Source of the DNA: an uncultured bacterium
GTDB taxonomy: Bacteria > Elusimicrobiota > Elusimicrobia > Elusimicrobiales > Elusimicrobiaceae
DNA length: 64,000 nucleotides
NCBI GenBank assembly: GCA_949298795.1
Contig: CASFXV010000002.1
Location: 1-64,000 of the forward strand
Reading direction: 5' to 3'
This document shows positions 10,874 through 19,153 of this stretch, in pieces; the first letter of the stretch is position 1; every line of letters begins with the position of its first letter. The notes under the pieces were generated by a model. It had not been told where the DNA came from. It made no database searches and saw only the letters and a program-made list of their open reading frames with translations. A program made the translations under genes and the position numbers.

Positions 10874-11749
10874 ATGATGGGGATTATTATTTTCACGTCT
10901 TTCCTGGTACTGGTAACGGGGCTTATCCTGCTGGGCAATACCCGGTCCGCCCGCATGCGCCGCTACGCCAAGCGCAACCACGCCCAATTTGACCGGCACC
11001 GCAGTTCCCTAACCACCCCGCTAAGCGCCGGGAAGCTGGAAATATTAAAAGAATATTTTCCCTTATTTCGCCACGTGATGACGTTTGTGGACAACTTGGC
11101 CTTTATGCGCTTGGCCGACGCGGAAATCTATAAAGACGAAAGCCCTAACGCCAAACCCGTTTGTGTAACCTTGTTTACGGCTGAATTTAGAAACCGCAGT
11201 TTTCCCATATTAAAAATAGCGCCGCTGGGCTCCCCTTTTTACGCTTCCCAATACATGACGGTAAAAACCAATATCCCGGAAATTGACCGCAATTACCACA
11301 TCAGCGCGCCCAACCAGGCGGCCGGCCTGCTTTTTACCCCCTATTTAAAAGGACTGTTAAAAACCCGGGATAACATTTACTTGGAAGTAAATGACAATGC
11401 TTTTTTATACCACGAAAACCGCCTGCAAACAATAGAAGATTTGGAAAATTTCCACTGCCGGGCCGCCCAGCTTTTGGCGGAGTTTGGCAATACCATGATT
11501 AATTTAGACAAACCCGGCGCAGCCACCATAAACGCCGCCGTAAAGGCGGCCCCAAAGCCCAAGGCGCCGTTCTCTGACGAAGAATTTAACGCCAAAGCCC
11601 AGGCCATGCTTTCCGTTATGTGCCCCAAAGAAATTGCCCGCACCCACGGCAGCGCCAGTTTGCGCGGTTTTTGGGGCATTATTTTGCTGGTGCTGCTGTT
11701 AGCTATCCCGGTGGTAGGATGGCTTTTATTAAAAAATTTCCCCCATTAA
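10874..11749 (+). CDS. Conserved hypothetical membrane protein with helices at both ends
   Basis: 291 residues from the ATG at 10874, preferred over 10856 because AGAGG lies just upstream and a GATAAT box ends at 10855. One helix is near the N-terminus (MMGIIIFTSFLVLVTGLILL) and one at the C-terminus (FWGIILLVLLLAIPVVGWLLL). The ~230-residue soluble middle resembles no family I recognise. It contains FDRHRSSL and FHCRAAQLLAEF and is probably cytoplasmic or membrane-peripheral. It is monocistronic and closed by a terminator. Confidence 0.6.
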   Translation: MMGIIIFTSFLVLVTGLILLGNTRSARMRRYAKRNHAQFDRHRSSLTTPLSAGKLEILKEYFPLFRHVMTFVDNLAFMRLADAEIYKDESPNAKPVCVTLFTAEFRNRSFPILKIAPLGSPFYASQYMTVKTNIPEIDRNYHISAPNQAAGLLFTPYLKGLLKTRDNIYLEVNDNAFLYHENRLQTIEDLENFHCRAAQLLAEFGNTMINLDKPGAATINAAVKAAPKPKAPFSDEEFNAKAQAMLSVMCPKEIARTHGSASLRGFWGIILLVLLLAIPVVGWLLLKNFPH

Positions 11750-11750
11750 A

Positions 11751-11775
11751 AAACCCCGGGTTAGCCGGGGTTTTT
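11751..11775. terminator. Bidirectional rho-independent terminator
   Basis: Stem AAACCCCGG / CCGGGGTTT with a 5-base loop and flanking A and T runs, between two converging genes. Confidence 0.85.
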
Positions 11776-11792
11776 AATAACAAAGAGCCAGA

Positions 11793-13859
11793 TTATTTTT
11801 TCTCACCTTCCGGGATGTTAACCCCCAAACTTTTTAAGAAAGCCCGGTTATTATACGGGCGGCCCAAAAATTTCTCCACCATCTCATTTTCATCATACAC
11901 GGTGCCGGGCGTATAAATATACGCGCGAAGCTTGGCGCCCAACTCCTGGTTAAACAGGCCCTGCTCTTCAAACTGGGAAAAAATATCCTGTGCTATTACC
12001 AAAGACCAGGCGTACACATAATACCCCACGTCGTAGGGGTCAGTCAAAGACATAATATGCCCAAAACTGGCTTGCGGGTAGGTGTCTTCGGTCATTTCTA
12101 TGCCGGTAATGTCTTTCATCATTTTGGCATAAAGTTTGGTGGTATTTACCCGGCGGTTTTTGGCATGGGCTTCCAAATCAAACTGGCCCAAAAAGTTTTG
12201 CCGCAAAAAAGCGGTGGCTTCCCCCGCGTGGCGGGCCTTAACCATAGCGGTTATCAGTTCGTCCGGTATGGGCTGGCCGGTTTGATAGTGGGCGGATATT
12301 TGCTTAAGCACCTGCGGCTGCCAGGCCCAGTTTTCCAGCAATTGGGAATGGGTTTCTATATAATCCCAGGCTACATTGTCCCCCGTTAAGCTGGCGTATT
12401 TGGACGTGGCTAAAGACATTTGCAGCACGTGCCCAAATTCATGAAATAAGGTTTCCACCTCTCCGTGCCCCAGCAAAGAAGGAACCCCGTTTGCCGCCGG
12501 GGAAAAATTGGCCGCTATCACCACCGAAGGGATTTGATAGCTTCCGTCCGGCAGTTGGAAACGGTCCACAAAAGACCAGGTGGCCGCGTGGGTGTATTTG
12601 CCGTCGCGCGGGTATAAATCCATATAAAAATAAGAAATGATTTCCCGGGTGGAAGCGTCTTTAACCAGCCAGGCTTGCACGTCCGGGTGCCAAACGGGCA
12701 GGTCCGCCTTTTCAAAAGTCAGGCCGAAAATCCCGCCAAAAATTTCAAACATGCCGTCTATTACTTTTTGTGCGGGGAAATATTCTTTTATTTTTTCATC
12801 ATCCACTTGGTAATAGGCTTTTTTATATTGGTTTGCCCAATACCCCAGTTCCCAGCCGGTAAGCTGGCGGCTGTCCGTTCCCTGCACTTTGTTTTTAAGG
12901 GCCAGATATTCCTGCATTTCCGCCTGGGCCAGCGGGGTGATTTGCGTTTGTAAATCCTGCAAGAAAGCACGCAAATTGTCCTGCGTTTTTGCCATGCGTA
13001 CGGGAAGCACAAAATCCGGATATTGTTTATACCCCGGCAAAGCCGCCTGTTTGCGGCGCAAGACCAAGGTGTCTTCCAACAGTTTTACGTTTTCTTTTCC
13101 GCCGCGGCGGGCGAACTTGGTTTGCAGTTCTTTACGGGCGGCGTCGTCCTGCGCGTTGGCCATAAAGGGGTTATAGTCCGGGTATTTCAGCGTGACAATG
13201 TAGCGCCCGTCCTCCGTGCGGGACAAACGGTTTACATACGTTTCCCCCATGCCTTTTAATTGTTCCGGCGTAAGGATAATTTCATCCTTATAATTATTTA
13301 AATTTACGTTATAGCGGGTGATTTTTTCCAAACGCTCATCATTTAGTTTTAAGTATTTTTTTAATTTGGCGTCGCTTAAAGACATGCCGGCCCGCTCATA
13401 GCGCTCCAGCCATTTGGCAAGCAGGCGGGCTTCTTCGTGTTCTAATGTTGGATTGGTTTGGGCGTATTCTTTTAACGCACGGTATACGTCCCGGCGGGAA
13501 AAGATTTCCGCTTTCTTTTTGCTGCCTATGGTTTCCAACCGGGCCGCGGCTTCACGCACATCAGCATCTTTATGAAAATAAGCCAACAAAGACAAATTTT
13601 TAGGCACAAACCAATACTGCGTATAGGCATTTTCCAACGCCAGTACGGTATTATTAAAATTCCGCCGGGAAACAGGCACCGCCGTTAACGCGGCCAAATT
13701 CTTTTCCAATTCTTCAGAAGCGGACGCCTCCAAAGAAGCGATTTCCTGCGGGGTATAGTCAAAGCGAAGATGCCCCTCACGAAACATATCACCATAAGCG
13801 CCGGCAAAAGCGGCGCAAGGCAGTGCAACGGCTGCCAAACCTGTAAAAAATTTATTCAT
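11793..13859 (-). CDS. Exported M3-family zinc oligopeptidase
   Basis: Metallopeptidase cleaving short peptides (thimet oligopeptidase / peptidyl-dipeptidase family). The zinc motif His473-Glu474-x2-His477 lies in LFHEFGHVLQM, with the downstream Glu in DYIETHSQLLE, the standard M3 arrangement. Unlike most bacterial M3 enzymes it begins with a clear signal peptide (KFFTGLAAVALPCAAFAGA), so it should act in the periplasm. The length of 688 fits the family. The ATG is preceded by TATAAT plus exactly six bases and no ribosome site, implying a leaderless mRNA. It is divergent from ispH, with 64 bases between the start codons. Confidence 0.9.
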   Translation of the reverse strand: MNKFFTGLAAVALPCAAFAGAYGDMFREGHLRFDYTPQEIASLEASASEELEKNLAALTAVPVSRRNFNNTVLALENAYTQYWFVPKNLSLLAYFHKDADVREAAARLETIGSKKKAEIFSRRDVYRALKEYAQTNPTLEHEEARLLAKWLERYERAGMSLSDAKLKKYLKLNDERLEKITRYNVNLNNYKDEIILTPEQLKGMGETYVNRLSRTEDGRYIVTLKYPDYNPFMANAQDDAARKELQTKFARRGGKENVKLLEDTLVLRRKQAALPGYKQYPDFVLPVRMAKTQDNLRAFLQDLQTQITPLAQAEMQEYLALKNKVQGTDSRQLTGWELGYWANQYKKAYYQVDDEKIKEYFPAQKVIDGMFEIFGGIFGLTFEKADLPVWHPDVQAWLVKDASTREIISYFYMDLYPRDGKYTHAATWSFVDRFQLPDGSYQIPSVVIAANFSPAANGVPSLLGHGEVETLFHEFGHVLQMSLATSKYASLTGDNVAWDYIETHSQLLENWAWQPQVLKQISAHYQTGQPIPDELITAMVKARHAGEATAFLRQNFLGQFDLEAHAKNRRVNTTKLYAKMMKDITGIEMTEDTYPQASFGHIMSLTDPYDVGYYVYAWSLVIAQDIFSQFEEQGLFNQELGAKLRAYIYTPGTVYDENEMVEKFLGRPYNNRAFLKSLGVNIPEGEKK

Positions 13860-13865
13860 ATTGTT

Positions 13866-13917
13866 ATTATAGAAAATATGGAACCGTTCCCTGCCTAAAC
13901 GCGTAATTTCCTATAAT
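13866..13917. promoter_or_regulatory. Paired divergent leaderless promoters (M3 peptidase and ispH)
   Basis: On the minus strand TATAAT (13871-13866) is followed by AACAAT and the peptidase ATG. On the plus strand TATAAT (13912-13917) is followed by ATATAT and the ispH ATG. Transcription normally begins about seven bases after the -10 box, which is the A of each ATG. Neither gene has a Shine-Dalgarno sequence. The -35 regions are poor matches. Confidence 0.65.
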
Positions 13918-13923
13918 ATATAT

Positions 13924-15615
13924 ATGGATAAAGAACAAGACGTTATCGTAGCCAAAAGCGCGGGGTTCTGCCCCGGCGTAAAACGCGCCATAGATAAAGT
14001 GCTGGAGCTGGAAGCCGCCGGCAAAAAACCCATTTACACCATTGGTCCGCTGATACACAACAAACAAGTAACCGATATGCTGGCCGCCAAGCAGATTACT
14101 TCCATAGACAAGCCGCAGGAAGCGCAAGACAAATCCGGCGTATTGGTTATCCGCGCGCACGGCATTACGCCGCAGTTTCAACAAGAAATTGAATCCTGCG
14201 GCATGGAAGTGGTGGACGCCACCTGCCCGCTGGTAAAACGGGCGCATGACGTTATCTCCCAATACGCCAAACAAGGCTATGATACCGTAATTGTGGGGGA
14301 TGGAGGACACGCGGAAGTAATCGGCCTGTTGGGTTATACCCAAGGGCGCGGCACCGTGGTATCCGGCCCGGAAGAAGCCCAAAAACTTCCCCCTTTTAAG
14401 AAAGTAAACGTAGTATCCCAAACCACGCAAAAAGAAAGTGTTTTTTATCAGACCGCCCAAATTATTAAAGACAAAGCGGACGAATGCCAAATATCCAACA
14501 CCATCTGCCAACCCACCAAAGACCGCCAAAAAGAAACGGTGGAACTGGCCAAAAATGCGGATTTGGTCATTGTGGTGGGCGGCAAACACAGCGCAAACAC
14601 CGCGCGCCTGGCCCTGCTGTGCCGCGGCCTAGCCCCGCAGGTGCTGCACATAGAAACCGAAAGCGAACTGCAGCCCGAACAAGTGCTGCGCGCCAAACAA
14701 ATATTTATTACAGCCGGGGCCTCCACCCCCAACTGGGTGATAGACAAAGTGGCTAATTGGGTGCGCCAAACCCGCCAGACACACAACCGTTTTTCTTTGC
14801 CCACTTTCTTTTATAACGGGTGGAAGTTCTTTGTAAAATACTCTTTTTACACCGCGTTCGCGGCAATGGCTTTGGCTTATGTTTGTATGAAGTTGCAAGG
14901 GGTGCGCACGGACTGGAAGTTATTATGGTTTGCGTGGTTGTTTGTGTTTGGGTTAACTTCCGTTAACCACGCGGCGGAGCAAGCCCCCACCCGCGTAAGG
15001 AATTTGTCTTACACCTTGGGTTTTACCGCCTGTGCGGGGGCGTTGGTATTATCGGCCTTTACCGGCTGGCAGGTGTTGCTGTTGGCGGCCATCTTTTTAG
15101 CGGCGGGGATTTTTTACCCGTTTAGGCATATACTGCACTCCAAGATAGCCTCTTTCCCCGGCACTAAAGACGTTGCCACCGCGCTGGGCTGGGCGTTTGC
15201 CTGCGCCTGGCTGCCCGCCTATGCCCATGGGGTGCCTTTTCATAAAGCGGCGTATTTGGCCGTATTCTATGCGGGGCTGTTGGTGTTTACGCGCTCAGTC
15301 ACGCTGGGGTTTTCTTCCGCCAATAAAGATTTAATGGTAGGCAAGGAAAGCTTCTACAAAGCATTTGGCATGACCGCCACCAAATGGGCCGTTACGTTTA
15401 TTTTAACCGCGCTTACCGGCGCACTGGTTGCTTTATGGTTTATGCCGTGGAAACCGCTGCTGACGGGTATGCTTCTTATTGGGAACGTATACACGGTTTT
15501 TATTGTAATATATTATTATAGCCATGTGACGGCCCGCAATATCAAGCAAGAAACTTTAATTGACGGCCAATTCTTTATTTTATGGCTGTTTTGTTACCTG
15601 ACCAAATTATTCTAA
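13924..15615 (+). CDS. ispH: IspH (HMBPP reductase) fused to a UbiA-like membrane domain
   Basis: Residues 1-285 are a complete 4-hydroxy-3-methylbut-2-enyl diphosphate reductase, the last step of the MEP isoprenoid pathway. It has the three cluster cysteines Cys16 (FCPGV), Cys101 (ATCPLV) and Cys195 (NTICQPT), His45, His79 and His129, and the catalytic Glu131. Residues ~300-563 form seven or eight membrane helices that resemble UbiA-type prenyltransferases, with helix spacing and a loop reading NKDLMVGKES where UbiA has DxxxD. The Asp-rich Mg2+ motifs are degenerate (SVNHAAEQ in place of NDxxD). The fusion would tether isoprenoid precursor formation to the membrane, or pair it with prenyl transfer; this is inference. 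First gene of ispH-pfkA-rlmB. Confidence 0.88.
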   Translation: MDKEQDVIVAKSAGFCPGVKRAIDKVLELEAAGKKPIYTIGPLIHNKQVTDMLAAKQITSIDKPQEAQDKSGVLVIRAHGITPQFQQEIESCGMEVVDATCPLVKRAHDVISQYAKQGYDTVIVGDGGHAEVIGLLGYTQGRGTVVSGPEEAQKLPPFKKVNVVSQTTQKESVFYQTAQIIKDKADECQISNTICQPTKDRQKETVELAKNADLVIVVGGKHSANTARLALLCRGLAPQVLHIETESELQPEQVLRAKQIFITAGASTPNWVIDKVANWVRQTRQTHNRFSLPTFFYNGWKFFVKYSFYTAFAAMALAYVCMKLQGVRTDWKLLWFAWLFVFGLTSVNHAAEQAPTRVRNLSYTLGFTACAGALVLSAFTGWQVLLLAAIFLAAGIFYPFRHILHSKIASFPGTKDVATALGWAFACAWLPAYAHGVPFHKAAYLAVFYAGLLVFTRSVTLGFSSANKDLMVGKESFYKAFGMTATKWAVTFILTALTGALVALWFMPWKPLLTGMLLIGNVYTVFIVIYYYSHVTARNIKQETLIDGQFFILWLFCYLTKLF

Positions 15616-15633
15616 CAGGTACAAGGGGTAAAA

Positions 15634-16734
15634 ATGACGATTAAAAAAATTGGTATTCTGACCGCCGGCGGAGATTGCCCCGGCTTAAACGCCGTGGTGC
15701 GCGCCGTAAGCAAAAACGCCCTGCAGCACGGCATTGAAGTATTGGGCTTTAAAAACGGTTTTGACGGCTTGGTACGCAATGAGTTTGTGCATATTACCAA
15801 CGATTTGGTATCCGGCATTTTAACCTTAGGCGGCACCATTTTGGGAAGCAGCAACATCGCCAATCCTTTTAAGTATACGCTGGCGCCGTTTGGCTCGGCC
15901 GAAAACCCGGCGGATTTATCCGGCGCGGCCTTGCATAATTTTAAAGAAAACCAGCTGGACGCGCTGATCACCATCGGCGGGGACGGCACGCTGCATATGT
16001 CCCAGCAATTTGTAGATTTGGGTATGCCCATTGTGGCCGTACCCAAAACCATTGATAATGACCTCTCCGCCACGGACCAAACATTCGGGTTTGATTCCGC
16101 CCTTTCTATTGCCACCGAAGCCATAGACCGCCTGCACACCACGGCCCAAAGCCACCACCGCGTGATGATTGTGGAAACCATGGGCCGCTACGCCGGGTGG
16201 ATAGCGCTTCGCTCCGCCATTGCAGGCGGCGGGGACGTGGTGCTTATACCGGAAATCCCGTATAATGACGACGTAATCGCCAACTATATTTTAGAACGCC
16301 GCAGCCGCGGCAAGACATTCAGCATTGTGGTAGCGGCGGAAGGTGCCAAAAACGAAGCGGGCGAACAAGCCGTCACCCGCACCGTAGCCGGCAGTACGGA
16401 CCCGGTGCGCTTGGGCGGAATCGCATACAAATTAAGCCAAATGATTGAAGAAAAAACCAAAATTGAATCCCGCGCCTGCGTACTGGGGCACACCCAACGC
16501 GGGGGCACCCCCACCGCTTTTGACCGCTGGCTTTCCACCCTGTACGGCACCAAAGCGCTGGATATGGTACTGGAAGGGAAATTTGGTTATATGGCCAGCC
16601 TGCGGGCGTTCCAAATGCAGGAAGTAAAAATTGCGGATGCGATTTCCAAATTAAAACGCGTTGACCCCTACGGGGCAGAAGTAAAAGCCGCGCTGGAAGT
16701 GGGCATGAGCTTTGGCTCGGCTGACATCGGCTAA
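15634..16734 (+). CDS. pfkA: 6-phosphofructokinase with mixed phosphoryl-donor signature
   Basis: Phosphorylates fructose 6-phosphate, the committed step of glycolysis. The group A fold is clear: GGDCPGLNAVVR, TIGGDGTLHM, PKTIDNDL, GRYAGWIA and GHTQRGG. Gly at the GGDG position (104 in E. coli numbering) points to ATP as donor, while Lys in PKTIDND (position 124) is the residue usually seen in pyrophosphate-dependent enzymes. This Gly/Lys pair is known from some ATP-dependent actinobacterial-type enzymes, so ATP is favoured but pyrophosphate is not excluded. It lies 18 bases after ispH, with AAGGGG upstream of the ATG. Confidence 0.93.
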   Translation: MTIKKIGILTAGGDCPGLNAVVRAVSKNALQHGIEVLGFKNGFDGLVRNEFVHITNDLVSGILTLGGTILGSSNIANPFKYTLAPFGSAENPADLSGAALHNFKENQLDALITIGGDGTLHMSQQFVDLGMPIVAVPKTIDNDLSATDQTFGFDSALSIATEAIDRLHTTAQSHHRVMIVETMGRYAGWIALRSAIAGGGDVVLIPEIPYNDDVIANYILERRSRGKTFSIVVAAEGAKNEAGEQAVTRTVAGSTDPVRLGGIAYKLSQMIEEKTKIESRACVLGHTQRGGTPTAFDRWLSTLYGTKALDMVLEGKFGYMASLRAFQMQEVKIADAISKLKRVDPYGAEVKAALEVGMSFGSADIG

Positions 16735-16743
16735 GGAGAAAAA

Positions 16744-17493
16744 ATGAACGAAGCTTTAGACATTATTTACGGCATTCACCCGGTTATGGAAGCGCTGCGC
16801 AGCAAAAAGCGCAACGTCACCCAGCTGTTTGTGACCGACGGGAAAGCCGGGCACCGCCAAGTGGAAGAAATCATCCGTTTAGCCAAACGCAATAACGTAA
16901 AAGTGGACCGCATAGAACCCCGCGTATTGGATAAGCTGACCCACGGCGCCAACCACCAAGGCGTGCTGGCTAAAATCCAGCCCATTAAATTAATGAAACT
17001 TTCCACCGCGCTGTATGAATCAGACGGAAATAAAAAAGACCTTTGGCTGGCCGTAGATGAAATGACGGACCCGCAAAACCTGGGGGCCATTATCCGCAGT
17101 GCGGCGTGTTTGGGCTTTTCCACCATTATTTTGCCCCAGCGGCGCACGGTGGGCATTACACCGGCGGTATACCGTGTGGCCTGCGGCGCGATTGAAAACA
17201 TTAATATTGTGGAAGTAGCCAACTTAAACACCGCGCTCATTGACTTGAAAGAAGAAGGTTTTTGGGTATATGGGGCGGATATGGAAGGGCAGTCCATCAC
17301 GGAAACGGACTACGCCTCCCCCGCCGTGCTGGTAATTGGAAGCGAAGGATTTGGCATACGGGAAAAAACGGCCGAAAATTGCGACCAAATCATCTCCATT
17401 CCGCAAAAAGGCGGAGTGGAAAGCTTAAACGCTTCCGCCGCGGCCAGTATTATCATGTACGACATGATGGCTAAAGTACAGCTAAAAAAATAA
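16744..17493 (+). CDS. rlmB: 23S rRNA (guanosine-2'-O-)-methyltransferase RlmB / SpoU family
   Basis: 2'-O-ribose methyltransferase of the trefoil-knot (SPOUT) class. It has an N-terminal L30e-like RNA-binding domain (residues 1-80, IYGIHPVMEALRSKKR) and a C-terminal SPOUT domain with the three motifs DPQNLGAIIRSA, VIGSEGFGIR and IPQKGGVESLNASAAASI. The length of 249 matches RlmB. A strong AAGGAG site and 9-base spacing place it in the ispH-pfkA operon. A terminator follows. Confidence 0.93.
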   Translation: MNEALDIIYGIHPVMEALRSKKRNVTQLFVTDGKAGHRQVEEIIRLAKRNNVKVDRIEPRVLDKLTHGANHQGVLAKIQPIKLMKLSTALYESDGNKKDLWLAVDEMTDPQNLGAIIRSAACLGFSTIILPQRRTVGITPAVYRVACGAIENINIVEVANLNTALIDLKEEGFWVYGADMEGQSITETDYASPAVLVIGSEGFGIREKTAENCDQIISIPQKGGVESLNASAAASIIMYDMMAKVQLKK

Positions 17494-17512
17494 TACCGCT
17501 AGAACTTTATTC

Positions 17513-17542
17513 AATCCCCGTTTAGGCAAACGGGGATTTTTT
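17513..17542 (+). terminator. Terminator of ispH-pfkA-rlmB
   Basis: An 11-bp stem (AATCCCCGTTT / AAACGGGGATT), loop AGGC, followed by a T run. Confidence 0.88.
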
Positions 17543-17548
17543 ATTTAT

Positions 17549-17768
17549 GTCTTTTTCGGGCCGCCACGCCGCCCCATAATAAACCCACCGACCAAATAAA
17601 ACAAAATGCACGGAGGACGAACACGCCCCCGTTCTAACCCTTATTTATTCTATTTGCCAAAGCCCTTGCCCTGCGCGTAAAACAGGGCACCAAGCACCGC
17701 GCATAAAAGACAAGTTTGTACAAGTACCAAGCGTCTCCGGCTGGCAGAAAGGGCGTTTGTTTGCTTTC
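17549..17768 (-). other. Intergenic stretch with a possible decayed membrane-protein gene
   Basis: The 334 bases between rlmB and the phosphatase-like gene hold two terminators and no intact gene. On the minus strand one frame reads ...NALSASRRRLVLVQTCLLCA then VLGALFYAQGKGFGK-stop. After a second stop the same frame continues with PPCILFYLVGGFIMGRRGG. Both pieces look like membrane helices with charged flanks, but neither has a start codon or ribosome site. A 44-codon overlapping frame starting at 17768 also lacks a usable ribosome site. A gene relic is possible but not proven. Confidence 0.25.
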
Positions 17769-17772
17769 CATA

Positions 17773-17802
17773 AAAAAGCGGAGGATTTAAATCCTCCGCT
17801 TT
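17773..17802 (-). terminator. 30-base perfect palindrome acting as terminator of the phosphatase-like gene
   Basis: Two 15-base arms match with no loop (left arm AAAAGCGGAGGATTT) and end in A/T runs on both sides. It lies 25 bases past the stop of the minus-strand gene at 17828. Confidence 0.8.
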
Positions 17803-17827
17803 TAACCGTATTTGTATTCAAAAAAGA

Positions 17828-19051
17828 TTAACGCAAATAAAGATCTATGGTGTCTATTTGGTTATCAGTTTGGTCAAACACTTTAAGGGTTAATTTACGG
17901 TCCACAATTTCCCCCAAAGCATAATGATAGGCCGCCACATAGCGTGCGGTGGAAGAATCCCCCGTTATGCGTTTTTGCGGTTCCTGGCCGGCGGCCCCCA
18001 AGGTAACATACGTTACCCCGCGCACATTGGGCTCCCCGCGAAACATGGGGAAGGTACGCTCATAATTGGGGGAATTGCCTTGCAAAACCAAATTTACCTT
18101 ATAATTTTCAAACAGTTTAATTAATTTGGAAGCGGCCTCATTATTAGGCGTAATCGGCCCCGTGGAATATAATGGGGCGTTAATCACCACAATTTTCCAT
18201 TTTCCTTCCACATTGGAAGTAAGCGCCGTTTTCAGCCATTTCATTTGGGCGGAATCCTCTTCCAAGCTGGGCGCCCATACAGCGCCGTATATGGCATTGG
18301 CATCCAAAAAGATAAAACGGGCGTTGGCGGTGTCAAACGTATAATATTTGGGAGTGCCGGGGCCCCAGCTCATGCTGTGAAAATTAGAATAGTTGGCCCG
18401 CAGAAAAGATTTACTGCTTTGTTCCGCGCGGTCCGGCCCGTATTCATTCGGCCCCAAGGCAACCAGCAAAGGCTTGCGGGCCAACACATCTTTAAACGGG
18501 GTAAAAAATTCCCGGTCGGCGTCGGCATTTAAACCGCTGTGCGTGATGTTTCCGGTATGAATGAAAAAATCAGCCTGTCTTTCTTTCATGCGGGCCGCCA
18601 AGGCGCGGCGGGCTTCAGCGGCAAAATCCGGCGGGACAATGCCGTCTTCCCCCTCAACCGGCTGAGGGGCGCCCGTATTGCCCAGCGCCAAGAATTTGAC
18701 CTCTTTGCGCTCCGGAGAGAATAACGTGCGAAAACTTCCCTCCAGCGGGGCTTGTACCCCGTCTTGGGCTTGGTTGTATACATACAAGCGGTAGCAATAA
18801 TCCTGATTAGGCACTAAACCATACAAAATGGCTTTGTGGGAGGTGGAAGACGGGGTAATCGTCATCAGTTGGTTGCAGCGCGGGACGGGGCCGTATTCCA
18901 GCCAAGAAGGCGTATCCTCATCCGTCTGCCAACGCAAGACCATGGTGCTTTGGGTAGGGTCTTCTATATACGGGCCGCGCACAATCTGCGCCGCGGCGGC
19001 AGGCAACAAGGCCGCACATACTGCAAAAAAGGTAAAAACGGTGTTTCTCAT
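17828..19051 (-). CDS. Exported purple-acid-phosphatase-like protein lacking metal ligands
   Basis: 407 residues. A signal peptide (to AAAAQ) is followed by a fibronectin-III-like domain (residues ~23-110) and a calcineurin-like phosphoesterase domain, the order found in purple acid phosphatases. Every block of the catalytic signature can be aligned, but the metal-binding residues are replaced: GD-x-G is LGNTG (Asn125), GDI is HTGNIT (Asn168), GNHE is GPNE (200-203), the H-x-P block is INAPLY (Asn291), and GHxHxYER is GNSPNYER (Asn326, Pro328). The fold should survive without hydrolysis, which suggests a binding or structural role in the periplasm. No ribosome site is clear. It is a single-gene unit. 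Confidence 0.8.
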   Translation of the reverse strand: MRNTVFTFFAVCAALLPAAAAQIVRGPYIEDPTQSTMVLRWQTDEDTPSWLEYGPVPRCNQLMTITPSSTSHKAILYGLVPNQDYCYRLYVYNQAQDGVQAPLEGSFRTLFSPERKEVKFLALGNTGAPQPVEGEDGIVPPDFAAEARRALAARMKERQADFFIHTGNITHSGLNADADREFFTPFKDVLARKPLLVALGPNEYGPDRAEQSSKSFLRANYSNFHSMSWGPGTPKYYTFDTANARFIFLDANAIYGAVWAPSLEEDSAQMKWLKTALTSNVEGKWKIVVINAPLYSTGPITPNNEAASKLIKLFENYKVNLVLQGNSPNYERTFPMFRGEPNVRGVTYVTLGAAGQEPQKRITGDSSTARYVAAYHYALGEIVDRKLTLKVFDQTDNQIDTIDLYLR

Positions 19052-19153
19052 ATCTTTATTTATTTTACTAAAATATACCCGGCTATAGGCCAGTTAATAA
19101 AAGTATATTAAAAAACCCGCGCGGGCTAACTTAAATTTTGCTAAATTAATAGT

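Noticed and set aside
13867-14589. A 240-codon minus-strand frame opposite ispH
   Set aside because: Complement of the IspH coding sequence; rich in Phe, Gly and Tyr as expected from reverse reading, with no family match.
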